From Roridomyces roridus (taxonomy: Eukaryota; Basidiomycota; Agaricomycetes; Agaricales; Mycenaceae): a stretch of 64,000 bases of DNA. Shown here piece by piece: positions 22,489-33,467 of this stretch. Within the stretch, counting starts at the first letter, position 1. The number at the start of each line of letters is the position of its first letter. The translations under genes were made by a program, and so were the position numbers. The DNA lies in contig JARKIF010000036.1 of assembly GCA_029378245.1 (NCBI GenBank), positions 310,001 through 374,000 of the forward strand. Direction: 5' to 3'. The notes under the pieces are model-generated. The model did no database searches and had not been told where the DNA came from. It worked only from the letters and a program-made list of their open reading frames with translations.

Positions 22489-22709
22489 TCAGGTGGCTGT
22501 TCCTCCTGACGTAATCCATCGGCCTTTCTTAGCGACCACCATCACGCTCAGCGTCCTCACCGCTTTCTGACCCTTCGCACCGGGGATGGCCTTATCTGCT
22601 GCACCTTCCGTCTGATAAGAGTTCTGGAACTCCTTTAGAACGCTCGTTTCAGCCCGCGGCCCTGCGCCAACTGAAGAGGACTTGCGCTCGAACAGTCCTG
22701 AGTCGAACT
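22489..22709 (-). CDS. Open frame abutting a hAT MITE insertion, doubtful gene fragment
   Basis: A stop-free minus frame of 72 codons reads coherently (FDSGLFERKSSS, TSVLKEFQNSYQ, GAKGQKAVRTLSVMVVAKKGRW). It ends at 22489 and runs directly into the target-site duplication of the MITE at 22702-22709. Beyond the MITE the same frame can be followed only about ten codons before a stop. It may be the 3' part of a gene broken by the insertion, or chance. No domain is recognised. Confidence 0.25.
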
Positions 22710-23298
22710 TAGTGTTTTCCCGGCTCCGGCTTGGCTTGACCCGGCTCCGGCTGTCGAAATCCCCAAGCCGGAGCCGGAGCCGGATATGCCGGCTGGCTTG
22801 GGCCCGGCTCCGGCTTAGCCGGCGGCTTTGGTCGATTTTTTAAAACCTGTTTTGTCACCCTCTACAGATGAACTACTGTTGAATGGAGCATCAGTAGTAT
22901 ATATTGATGGATGCAAAGCCAAAATAAAGATTGCAAGTGGGATTTCTGAGCTGTTTCTGAGAGTCGGATTACCAGCCGGCAGCTGATGGGATCATATTGA
23001 TCATCAGCTGTCATGTTTCTACTGTCGTTCGACTCGAGAAACTCAAAATCCAATAATGGCTGATCTTGAGTATTTTTTCAGTTACATTGGGTACAGAGTG
23101 GTCTGCTCAACACACTCCCGAGATGACTCTGAAGTTGGGCTTGGAAGCCGGGGCTTAGCCGCCGGCTTGGGGCTTGAGAAATCCCAAGCCGGAGCCTTAA
23201 GCCGGGGTGCACACCCGGCTTGGGCTTGGCTTGGCCCGGCTTAGCCGGACCCCAGCTCTGCCGGCTTCGGGCTTCAAGCCGTAGCCGGCAAAACACTA
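22710..23298. mobile_element. hAT-type MITE with perfect 8-bp target-site duplication
   Basis: The 589-bp element starts TAGTGTTTTCCCGGCTCCGG and ends with the near-complement (GCCGGCAAAACACTA). Both ends extend into GGCTTGG/GCCGGAGCC-rich subterminal repeats. It is flanked by GTCGAACT on both sides (22702-22709 and 23299-23306). An 8-bp duplication and this subterminal repeat style are hallmarks of the hAT superfamily. The interior has no transposase, so it is non-autonomous. Confidence 0.9.
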
Positions 23299-23582
23299 GT
23301 CGAACTGCTCTCCTCTTGCCAATACACTTGCTTTTCATCGCAAAAAGCACCCTCTCACCCTATCCGCCGTTCTATCGCGCCGAAAATTCTCACACCATGG
23401 CTCTCGCTGAATCATTCACGTCAATTCCAGGCCTACATTCCGAGTTCTCTGCAAACGGCGATCACCATTTCCCACTCGCCCGCACGCATCTCCGAACTTG
23501 GCTGAGTAATTCGACCCTGCTGAATCATCCGAAATCTCGGGATATAAATTGCGGCGGATGGCGTCTCTTCCTCCTCACCAAG

Positions 23583-24895
23583 ATGCAGTTCTCCTCTACG
23601 ACCACCGCCCAAGAAGTGGCCACTGCTTTCCAAGATGATATCAAAGGAAAAAATGGTGTGCTCCGTCGTCGTATCATCGCTCTTCATCCCGACTTGACTT
23701 CGTGGTAGTCTTGATCACCGGCACCTCCCTCGGTGGAATTGGCTTCGACACTGCTCTTGCTATAGCGAGATATGCGAATCTGCTTATAATAACGGGCCAT
23801 AATGCAGATAGGTTCGTGTCATCGTCCAAATTTCAATCGCGATTGACTGCGTTTGCGAAGACTCAAGGCAGCGGAGGACGCATTGAAGCAACAACTCCCT
23901 ACTGCGAATATCCGGCCCCTCGTCCTGGACCTCTCTTCCCTCACTGCCGTACGCAAGGCCGCTGCTGAGGTGAACGCATACCCCGAACCATTGCACGTAC
24001 GTCTGCTGTAGTTCTCCCGTACATGAAAAGAAGACTGAACTCGAACCCCCAGGTCCTCATCCACAACGCCGCCGCCCCCATCAGCGAGAACTTCAAACTC
24101 ACCACCGACAACCTCGAAACCCAGATTGCGACCGACCACGTGGCCCCGTTCCTCCTCACCAAGCTCCTCATTGCGAAACTGCTCTCTTCTTCTTCTTCTA
24201 CAAAGAATCCGACCAGCGCCCCGCGGGTGATATTCGTATCAAGCAGTAGCCATGTGATACTGGGCAGCATCAACCTCAACGCGTTCATGCCCAATCCAAA
24301 GCCAGAGAACTACTCGTCGTTGGAAGCGTACACCCAGGCCAAGGCGGCGAATGTGCTCACAGCCGCCGAGTTGTCGAGGCGGGCTAAAGGGCAGATTAAT
24401 GCGTATAGTCTGCATCCGGGCAGTGCGTCGTTTGTTGTTTTACCACGAATTTCTCTGAAATCCGGATTTGCCAGACATACACACCAATATAACGCAACAC
24501 CCTGAATCCAAGGCGCTCTTTGAAAAACTGGGTATGGGTCAATGCTTGAAGCTTGCGCCAGACTGCTGACTAAGCCGCTCGAACAGGCGTCATCACACCC
24601 TCTGGAGACCCAGCCCCGAGTCTCCCATGGAAGACATTCGCTCAAGGTGCAGCGACGACGGTGGTTGCGGCATTTGACCCTAGCCTGGACGATAAGGCAG
24701 GCACGTACCTCGTTGACTGCGTCCCGGCGGATGATCAGGTCGGTGAGGCGTGTACTAAGGATCCTGTGAGTCTTCTTTCTCTTTCGGAGGCAGGTATCGA
24801 TGAGGAAGCTGATTATGTTCCGGTAGGAAACCGCGTCGAAGTTGTGGAGTCTTACGGAGGAGATCATTGGGGAGCAGTTCGAGTTTAGTCATTGA
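23583..24895 (+). CDS. Short-chain dehydrogenase/reductase (SDR)
   Basis: Seven exons (23583-23655, 23709-23811, 23861-23996, 24053-24422, 24475-24531, 24587-24765, 24827-24895) join to about 328 aa. The Rossmann fold starts at VLITGTSLGGIGFDTA (dinucleotide-binding TGxxxGxG). Then come LVLDLSSL, HNAAAP (the NNAG-like strand), VIFVSSSSH (catalytic Ser) and Y-TQA-K in EAYTQAKAANV (catalytic Tyr and Lys). HPGNIHTNI follows and the tail is KLWSLTEEIIGEQFEF. It should be an NAD(P)(H)-dependent oxidoreductase of the retinol-dehydrogenase-like group; the substrate is unknown. The start at 23583 (MQFSSTTT) is used because upstream Met codons at 23398 and on add an unconserved leader. Confidence 0.88.
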
Positions 24896-25548
24896 AATGC
24901 GCACTGTCAACAGGTATATCGTCTAGGAAATGTAGATTCAAATTTCTTTTGAAAGCTGGCAATTTCACTGAATTCGATGTCCCGATCTTGGGACCCGCCA
25001 TGAGCGGAAGGTAATACTCTCATGCCAATTCTAGAATCTACAAGAACAATCCTGGAATCGCCGGTACCCAGAAATCGTGGTTTGTGGCAAGAGCAAGTTA
25101 CACAACAACGAAGAAAGATGAAATGATGTGTGCTCTATCTCCGCGCTTAGCGCTCAATTTCCATCTATTGTTCTCAACAGGCAGTGTACTCAGCCATCTA
25201 TAACACCCAGTAGCACACGGTCGTGCCTCCGACATGAATAGCATAGCCGGATTGGAACATATGCCATCGGAGCAACCCCGTTCGACTCGGGGCTGGGTGG
25301 TACGCGTTCCACGAGTATTTCGACTTTTTGTCAGACATTGCAACTCACACATTGGAACATTGAACCTTCAAATCTCACCTGCTCCGCGAGTAGCATCCTC
25401 CGCAGAGTCTCTGCCTTCAAAGGTCCCTCTATATCCGAATCCGAATGCACGGTCTTCGGTCGGGTAACATACCTCGATCAACTAGACTCATACAGTGTGC
25501 GACGCCGGATTGAAGATTCAGGTTCAGTTCTTTGAATAAAACACAATC

Positions 25549-27068
25549 CTACGCAAACTCAAAGACAGTAAACCGGGTACCCGACTCCTCCGGATTCGAT
25601 CGCGAGTTCCTGGATTTGCGAAACAAGTACACCACGCCCAAACGATCGTCCAGCGCAACTAGGTCGTACTCCCGCAGCCGCATGGCTTTCGCAGGGATCG
25701 GAAGACGTCGACTCTCCACATGCGGTGTGGTCCCGGGAATATACTGGAGGAGCACGTACTCCTTCAGATCTCTCACGAGAACGGAGGTACCGGAGGAGCT
25801 CACGACGATATGATTGATGAACCTGGTATGTTGGTACGAGCAGACAGGGCTGACGGTGAGAGAAGAGTGGGTGGAGTCGCGAGCCGGCGAGTATTCTGCG
25901 GGCCAGAAAAGGACATGGTGTGCCAACTCATCGTCCGGGAGGCGCAGCGTGACATTGATGATACCGTATGTGGGCGGTCTCATATGACAATCCTCGAAGA
26001 TGAACTTGGTACGACGGTCAGGACGAGAAGCGGGGATATCAAGCCTCGCGCTGTGCTGGTGTGTTGGCGTCGTATGCACAAATTCGACAGAGGGTCCGCT
26101 GTTTTCGGTGCAGACCACGAAATCGCCGCCAATACCCACACCTGAGAACCGGGGCTCAGAAGCTGGTTGGATATCCAGCGCAAGGCAATGGAGTTCTTGG
26201 GGCTCTGCGATGCGACAGTAGAGTAGGCAGCTGGGGTCGTCGTCCTTGTGGCGATTGAACATAACCACCCCCACAGCGTTCTCATTGACGATTATGCATT
26301 GGATCATCATGCTGTCGGGGAAGGGCCAGTTGCGCGAGAATGTCAAGGACACGGTGATCGCCTCTGGGTCCCTGTGGTACACGCTGATAACACTGACACC
26401 GAGTGTGGGCTGCTTCCCGCCGCTGTAATAGCATAAGTACTGGTGGAGAGAGGGAGGATGATACACAGCAACACACTCACTGATCATAACATACGAATCC
26501 CAGAGAGCAGCCTCCAGCGAATTGAGCAACCGACGAACGGGACGTCGGCGTCAATGGCCAATTTTGGTCCTTGCCCGAATCCAGATCACACCTCCCGAGA
26601 CACTCGCCCGAGATGGTGCTCCAACAGGCGAGACCGTGCCTCAAGACGGTGACGACAATATGGGTGCCCTCGATGGCAAAAACGTCCGACACATATCCTT
26701 CATCCGCTATCTTGAAAGAGCGAGTCTTAGCGAGCAGTGGCGAGTCGGATTCCCAGTTCTTTCTGAGTTTGTATGCGTGGACGGCCATGTTCCGGAGGGC
26801 GTCGAGGGAAAGACTCGTAATGTCGGTTCCAGGAGGACATGGTATAGGTCTTTGGTGGATGTTCTCTAGGCGATGAAGAGATTCGATCCAGAAAGAGGCC
26901 GAATGCAAGATGACGGCGCATGCGGTACAGGTCTATCGGGCTTCTAAGTCATAGATTAGTCGAGAACAAGAAGCGTACGGCGGCAAGATGAAGCGAGTCT
27001 GAGAGGTCAAGTTGTTTTGCGAGTTCCAGGAGGATGTCGAGAGGAAGGTCGGGTAGCTTCACGGACAT
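25549..27068 (-). CDS. F-box protein, intact member of a three-copy family
   Basis: Three exons (27068-26979, 26932-26481, 26422-25549) encode about 471 aa. Residues 5-30 (LPDLPLDILLELAKQLDLSDSLHLAA) form the F-box core. The remainder has repeated short beta-strand-like blocks (FVVCTENSG, FINHIVVSSSGTSVLV, LVALDDRLGVVYLF) typical of the long C-termini of agaric F-box proteins, which may bind substrates. It ends SGTRFTVFEFA. Two further copies lie at 1-454 (frameshifted, edge-cut) and 47800-48783 (internally deleted), all on the minus strand, so this is probably the only working one here. Confidence 0.82.
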
Positions 27069-28449
27069 GATGGTGGTTCGAGACGAGAGGAAGTTACACA
27101 ACAACAAACAAACATGAAATGATCAGTCACTGCGCATGATGATCCACGTCAGTGCGATCAAATGATGTTCGGCTGGACAGATATCTGATGGGATCAGATC
27201 CCCATCAGATGGGCAGCATGATCTCGTCGGATGGACTGGAACATCATCCCCGGTACAGGAAGGACATCTCCGTGGACATTAGAGACTTTGCGGTGAGCCA
27301 CCCGGGTGGCTCCAACGGCATGCGAGGCTGGGTGGCTACGTCATGGCTGGTGGCTGGGCTTGGCTGGTTGTATTCCACCGCGAGCCTCGAGGGTCCCTTT
27401 TTGCCTGTGCACACCTCAATTTGCCTCCAGTATGATGTCGACGATGGAAACCGAAGGGCTTTTGGGTGTAGCAGTCAAGTAGCAGTAAAAATGGCGAGGA
27501 ACGGGATACGGAAATGCAGCCACCAGTCGGCCACCAGACGACGTAGCCACTCATTACCGCATGCCGTCAGGCGGCTTCTGGTGGCTCACCGGAAACTTCG
27601 AGGTCTCTATTTAAGGCAAGTACACGCAGTTTCGTATGGAAGGTCGCGTGTCACTCAAGCTGATGTGATGGACGTCGCTTGACGATTTTGGCAACTTCAC
27701 CCGAGAGCCGCCCACTTACGGTTTGATTCGTATCAGTGTCTGGTCCTCAGCCGATTGTGCCGACATAGAACAGAAAACACGGTGGATTGACAGTGGACGA
27801 GGTGGAAATGGACCAAGATGATCGTGTATCAAATAAATCTGGAAAGATGTTGAACATTATTTTTGGGTGGGCCATCATGATCAGACGGCAAACATCGCGT
27901 AAACAACGCGTCCACACTTTCAACTGCAACTTCTGTCCTTCACTCTGCACGCATCAACTCGAGGCGTCAACTTGAGCTCCCACGACAAACTCTCACTCAA
28001 AATATCACCCGAAATTAAAGGCCTCGTAGCCAGGACCCTGAAATTGACCCTGGGGAATCGGGACTCGGGGGATGGTCTGCGGGGTTTTCTGGGGCTCGTT
28101 GCATTATGGCGTTGATTTCTCCCCTGGTTTGATCACTTAGAGTACATATTGTGCCCTCTACGGGACTGTGGAATGCTGACGCAGATCGCGGTTCGGTAGT
28201 GTAAAAATGGTGCGGGGTTTGGTTTGCCGCTGGGTTACGGGTACGAGAAGCCAGTGGCTCGAATCTCAAGCGAGGTTCATACAGTGCGACCGGCAATTCA
28301 AGGACGCCAAAATATTCCACACAGTTGATAAACTTCCGCAAATATTCGGCGAAAGTTTGAGCATGAATCGCGAGAACTGAATAAGAACGAGCACACTGCT
28401 GCACACGTCGCCGCACGCGCCGGAATCAGGCTGGCAACGACTTATGAGA
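27069..28449. other. Intergenic stretch, no gene supported
   Basis: Short imperfect palindromes occur around 27185-27215 (GATGGGATCAGATCCCCATC). No open frame has domain or splice support. Nothing else was recognised. Confidence 0.45.
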
Positions 28450-28530
28450 AACGTACCGTTGCGGACAAAGAAAAACAGCCTTCTTTAAAGGAAGGTCAGA
28501 GAAGCCTTCGCTGGCTTTTGCCCGCCCTGT
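28450..28530. mobile_element. Half-copy of the foldback element seen at 2988-3109
   Basis: The order GGACAAAG, CCTTCTTTAAAGGAAG, then CGCTGGCTTTTGCCCGCC repeats the centre and right end of the 2988-3109 element. The left half is missing. Confidence 0.6.
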
Positions 28531-29263
28531 GATGGAGCAAATCACGGTCCACGAGATAACCAGCTGCATGACGGATAAACCTCGCAAACGTGAACGGAGA
28601 CTTCGTCGTTACGCAGTCGTCGATCACATCAGAGTGTCCGACCTTCCATAGTTTGATTTCCAGCCTTCTCAAGAGGTATCCATTCAGGGAGCATGGCACC
28701 CGGTCCCACATGAGCCGGCAGGCCATCCTGGGGTTCTGATGCACCGCGGCTGCGGCGCGGCACTCTAAATAACTTATTAAGTCATTCTAATTAGATGGAT
28801 CGCGACTCGGATAAACTCTCTAGTAGGCTTCTACTAATTAGAGCCCGCAATGTATCGCTCCCCAGCATCTGGTGGGAAGCTCTCGCCAACTTACGTGGCG
28901 CTCTGATGAATGCCAGTAACTCTTCCAGCGGCGGATATATTGCTCTTCGCTCATTTATTCTCCGCTCTTGATCCAGATAAGTTTGTTCTCCGCTCAGATT
29001 TTATTCCGGCCTACAAGCACAAATTTGGGAATGGAGCCCTACACTTCCAAATGGTCAGGAATACATTTTATATACATCTCGATGAGGTTCGTCACGGGTC
29101 GGCACCCGGACCCGCAAAGCCGTACGGGTTCCCCACGGTTCCGCTGTCCGCATCACACCGCATGTGGCTCGCGGGTTCATGCACCCGACGGGTGTTTTTC
29201 GCAATGAATGGTTCAACTCGAGAGAAAGATGAGCAGCAACACCTTGTTCTATGTCTCAATAGA

Positions 29264-29624
29264 TGGGTTGTGCAAAAGCCGCGCGGCTTTTTATGGCATT
29301 GTGCAAAGCCGCGTGCGGCTTTGTGTCAGTGGTTATTTCTCATGTACACGGCCTCCGATGCCGCACGCCATGCCGAGAGAGTGCCGAACACGGCCTGTCT
29401 TCGTCCACGGCGAGTGTGGAGCCCATGTGAAGCAAGACTTGATGAATTGCGCTTGGACACCATGCTGAGGTCGTGGTCAAGATGGATAATCACTCGCGGG
29501 ATGAGATAATTTGATCCGATGTCCATCACCAGTCCTTCGGCAGTCACATTTCTTGTGCGGCTTTGCACAATGCCAAAAAGCCGCACAGAGCCGCATGCGG
29601 CTCATGCGGCTTTTGCACAACCCA
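29264..29624. mobile_element. MITE with long terminal inverted repeats
   Basis: The left end TGGGTTGTGCAAAAGCCGC and the right end (its complement) enclose 361 bp. Inverted similarity extends about 65 bp inward, including GGCATTGTGCAAAGCCGC on both sides. Internal GCCGC/GCGGC palindromes are frequent. No coding capacity exists and no clear target duplication was seen, so the superfamily is open. Confidence 0.75.
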
Positions 29625-30072
29625 CCTAATTGAAGCCCATGATTGGTGGACTTGACTGGATTGAAGGTCATCCAACGGTCATCAAAAGGCCAATCAAAGT
29701 AACGAAGGAATGGCCCTCGGGAAATAGAAGCACATTCTGGCAAACAGTCCATGGTCGTCGGCCTAAGCCTCCTGTCCTTGCCGCCGGTGGCGGCAAGAGA
29801 ACCCCTGTTCTCGTTTGACTGGACGACGTTGACTTGACGTTGACAATAACCTTCGGGAAATGTAACAACTATCTCGTATACCCCTGATCTCCGGGTCTGA
29901 ATTCCTGACCGGCCGCTTGACTACTACCGTCCCCGGTCAATTAGACGAGGTTGGAACGACTCTCGGTTTCTTATTGTGAACATGTGTTACATGAGGTCGG
30001 CTGTGGTCAAATTCCGCATAAAAAGCCAGCCTATTTGTAAGACCTTGCAACTCGTAAAAGCCCGTAACCCTC

Positions 30073-30978
30073 ATGTCCAGCACCGCCCCATCTTCCTCTG
30101 GCTCCCCTAAGCTGCGTCGCACGATTCTTGCTTGCACCCATTGCAGAAAACGCAAAGTCAGGGTGTGTCCTTCATCATCCCGCGGGGGAGGCTCGCTATG
30201 ACTCATTGATGTTTTTCCCGGACAGTGCATAACGACTGAGCAACCACCTACAAATCCGTGTACCCGCTGCAAGACCAAAAAACTCTCCTGTCAATATGTG
30301 TCTGCAGACGTCGCGGTCGGAACGCGGGAACATTCACCAACCAGTCCAACGCACTCGCCTAATTCGGATCCCGGAGACTTGTTCGCCACGGTCTCGACAG
30401 CCGAGGGATGGGCACATATCCACGACCGTCGTGCTCGGACTCCTGGCCCAGGAGCGCTGTCCTTGCCTGGCTCCTCATTCCATGACCAACGACGCTCATC
30501 GCCATCCTCACCGACCGTGGTATCCCCTCAGGCTCGTCGATACCCAGTCCCACAGCGCCCGCTGTCAACGCTGTATGACACCCAGGCCATATATTCCCCA
30601 CAATACCCAGACGCCCGGCACGCTGGCTCTGCTGCGCAATCTCACCCGCCTATGCCGCCGGGAAGGCCCATAGAGAACTATTTCGTCCAAGAAGCCATCT
30701 ACGTCCCGGACCCAGCCCAGCTTCAGAATGATATGGACTTGTGGACGAATGAGCATGAGGGCGGACATCCGTGGTGAGTCTTGGATCTTGTCTTGATCCG
30801 CATGAACTGAAGTCCATCTAGGTCGAACAACCCTGGTAGCGGTTACGAATCGGGTCCATGGTAAGACGCGCTTCATCGTTTCCTAGTTGCTGCGTTGATG
30901 TTCTTGTTCTTGTCAAGGTCGATCAACAACAACAGCGGGAATCGACACGGCCGCGGCTCTCATGCCTTTCAAAATTGA
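30073..30978 (+). CDS. Zn(II)2Cys6 transcription factor
   Basis: Four exons (30073-30162, 30226-30773, 30822-30860, 30918-30978) give about 245 aa. Residues 20-54 form the binuclear zinc cluster: ACTHCRKRKVRC, a loop, then C-TRC-KTKKLSC (six Cys, Cx2Cx6C twice). The first intron splits the cluster between Arg and the third Cys, and the frame is exact. The rest is Ser/Pro-rich and disordered, with no fungal-specific regulatory middle domain, so the protein is short for the family. The last two exons are small and encode Asn/Gly/Ser-rich sequence. The protein should bind CGG-type DNA sites in the nucleus; target genes are unknown. A TAAAAA box lies about 50 bp before the start. Confidence 0.88.
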
Positions 30979-31284
30979 CGAGTGAGTCGGTCAAAATAGC
31001 GGGCACCTAGCCACAGACTTGATCGCGGTTTGAATCTCTATGCTGGTTCCTCCATATACTAGGATCGTCCGTTGAATCAGAGAACCTACACTAGTTTGAA
31101 TGCATCTTTAGTTATAATCGATGCCATATACCTGAAGTGTGATTCTCATTCAAACCAAGACATTCGGTGATACGGAACAGTCTAAGTATATCCCTCGCTT
31201 GTCCAGTTCTCTCGAGGGCACGCATCTACCGAGAGATGCATGCTGGCAGCTTGAAAGGGAAAGGGGCTCAATCGCCGTCGGCTT

Positions 31285-31385
31285 CCCTATTCAAACAATC
31301 AAAGGCGTAAGGACAGAGGATTTGGGACGTAACGCACGATCAACAGCAGCGATTTCATGAATGCCCAAGCCGTAAAATGTGGCTA
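31285..31385 (-). pseudogene. Fragment of a GH27 alpha-galactosidase gene
   Basis: On the minus strand CATTTTACGGCTTGGGCATT... reads [10 protein letters not shown], then LLLI and a GTGCGT donor. The same exon end and following intron occur in the full GH27 gene at 37470-37560. The neighbouring exons are absent and a foldback element begins at 31415. It is a small relic of a second GH27 copy. Confidence 0.6.
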
Positions 31386-31414
31386 AATGCAAAATCCTAG
31401 GCCATCACAAACGC

Positions 31415-31545
31415 GACAGCTGTGGAGCTGCAAGGTCCGGCTTGCCCCAAACCCACTCTAATTCCCCTTGCCAGGTGTGTCGTGCAGCTCCGAGTAGTGT
31501 TGGAGCTCGTGGCAGTGGCGGCGCCACCCGAGCTCCACAGCTGTC
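31415..31545. mobile_element. Small foldback element with 15-bp inverted ends
   Basis: GACAGCTGTGGAGCT (31415-31429) and its perfect complement (31531-31545) bound 131 bp. The interior repeats GAGCTC and GGCGCC palindromes. No target duplication was found. Confidence 0.5.
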
Positions 31546-31559
31546 ACACCGGAAAGGGC

Positions 31560-31995
31560 AAAAAAAACCCTTGGCAGAAAATAGAGCAGAATGTTTGGGT
31601 TTCGACAGCAATTTTAGCCGTGCAGAAATTGCTGTCGAAGTTAGTAGATTTACCGTAGCAGAAAATGGAATTGAATTTTGAACAATCAGTTGAAGATTCA
31701 GCGGGGCTGAGCTTCTTGGTTTCAGCCCCACAGAATTGGAAGCCGAAACTGCCAGTTTCAACCGGGCTTATTGTGCTACCTAAACCAGAAGAATCAGCTT
31801 TATATAAACTGCCGCCGAACACAATAGTGTCGGCAGCAGTCTCTGCCACGCAGAAACTCGAAGTTTCAGCCACCCGGAAACTGCCGCCGATACTATTGTA
31901 TTATTCAGCGGCAACTTCGGCTGGGCAGATACTTGTCATTTCTTCAGTTTCCGCTCTGCCGAAACTCGGGCTGAAACGGAGGCTTTCGGCATCGC
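31560..31995. repeat. Chain of short hairpins with self-similar units
   Basis: Consecutive inverted repeats include GACAGCAATTT/AAATTGCTGTC (near 31598-31640), GGGGCTGA/TCAGCCCC (near 31705-31730), GAAACTGCCAGTTTC, GTTTC/GAAAC blocks and GCCGCCGA/TCAGCGGC. The word GCCGAAACT and its complement recur. Stop-free frames on both strands (31665-32117 plus, 31544-31873 minus) follow from this composition and are not called genes. Confidence 0.5.
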
Positions 31996-32113
31996 ACCCG
32001 GGTGACACTCGGGTCATCCGGTGGGTCAGAAGCGGGGTCACACGGAATGAAATTGATTACACATTCTGTACTACATATACCAATACAGTACGGCGGAAGC
32101 CAGACATACGAAA

Positions 32114-32645
32114 CTAAGGAAATAGTGACTCAACAATGGAGCCCGCGATCTTCTCGTGCCCTGCAACGCAACCATTGGCGACTCGATCCCTGGTGAGCAA
32201 ACTCTTCCACTCTTTGGGCCTCAGAATTTTCCCATTTGCTTCCGTGATTTGCGTGACCCATCTTTTGAACCACTCTTCACATTGTGCAGTCCACCAGCCG
32301 ACATTCACCGATGCTTGAGCCCATGCCGCGGGTTTTGGCCACCAAGATCGGAAACTGATCTGTTCCGCACTGTTGCTTACTTTGTTGCTACCTCCCTGTC
32401 CTGGGGAGATACTTAGATCCTTCAAATACATGGTCGTGAAGCACTTACCAGTGGCGACATAGTACACGCAGATCAAATCCACTTCGCTCTCAGCAAGTTG
32501 GTCCGTCCAGTAAGCTTGAGTTGAATGCTTCATGGAGAGACGTTTGCCGTTTAGGAGGACATCATCTGTAATGCCGAGCATGACATCTGTCTCGCTGATA
32601 TCAATCCGCGCCAAACGGTCGATGATTCCTCCGTACTGCAGCGCT
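32114..32645 (-). pseudogene. Fragment of an unknown agaric protein gene, 5' end lost
   Basis: The minus strand reads YGGIIDRLARIDISETDVML and LAESEVDLICVYYVATG. An apparent intron (GTAAGTG to AACAG, about 32455-32368) follows, then SFRSWWPKPAAWAQASVNVGWWTAQCEEWF to a stop at 32114. The W-rich C-terminal part looks conserved-protein-like, but its function is unknown. Upstream a related frame (GRRFVDASAGLGFRANGYELD, 32790-32644) is separated by a stop, and hAT-like terminal sequence starts at 32820. The gene has probably lost its 5' end. Confidence 0.45.
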
Positions 32646-32819
32646 ATTCGGCCGCGCTGCGAGCGGAAAAAACTCGAGCGGAGAGCAAGATACGCTCTGT
32701 TACACTGTAGTCGTGAATGTCTAGCTCATAACCATTGGCACGAAACCCCAGTCCAGCGGAAGCATCGACAAAGCGTCGGCCGCTCCCCAGGCTTGGGGTT
32801 GGCCGAGGAGCAGGAGCCT

Positions 32820-32930
32820 TAGTGTTGCCGCGGCTCGGCTCGGCTTCGGCTAGCCGTGTGAGCCAAGCCAAAAAATAAGCCAGCCATCGCCAGCTGTCAG
32901 CAAGCCGCTTAGCCGCGGCTTGGCAGGATT
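32820..32930. mobile_element. Remnant of a hAT-like MITE end
   Basis: TAGTGTTGCCGCGGCTCGG followed by GGCTTCGGC and AGCCAAGCC blocks matches the terminal and subterminal style of the complete element at 22710. No matching second end was found downstream. Confidence 0.5.
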
Positions 32931-33467
32931 TCGGAGATTGCCCGATTGGAGGATTTTGGTACGGCCCAGTGTGCTCAAAACGACTTCAATAGCTCTGGCC
33001 AATACATGCCACACTAATTGCTTTCCGTCTTGAGTGCTGGGGCGTTTGGAATACCAATTTTAACGAGACCATGACGGATGTGACCGAAAACTCACGCTTG
33101 CCACTGATGACAGCGGTGGCAACGCCTTGACAACGGCCACGACCACAGTTCGAGTCGTTCGTGCATGGGAAGGGTCTATGTGGATATCCAGGTGTTCATT
33201 TGGGCTCAAGGGGTAGGCACCCTTAAAAAATTATACACAGGGTCGGAAAAGTGAACTAAGGACCCCCGACCCCCTACCTACCTATTAGCCGAGCCACATA
33301 AGGGTGTGTGTATTTTGGATTCGTTCGGGTCTCAGCTCATGGAAAATTGGCCAGAGACCCCTAGCGCAGGTGCCTTAATGAACCCCAATACAAGAAGTCT
33401 ACGACGAATAACATTGCTCGATAGCATGCCCATGAACCACCATCATCATCCGGTACTCGTCTCTCCA

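Noticed and set aside
22204..22519. Minus-strand frames downstream of the zinc-binding-type gene (MDYVRRNSHLIRLL)
   Set aside because: Two overlapping frames compete, no splice pair joins them convincingly and no family is recognised.
31544..32117. Long frames on both strands over the hairpin chain
   Set aside because: The openness comes from repeated stop-poor hairpin words; translations are self-similar on both strands.
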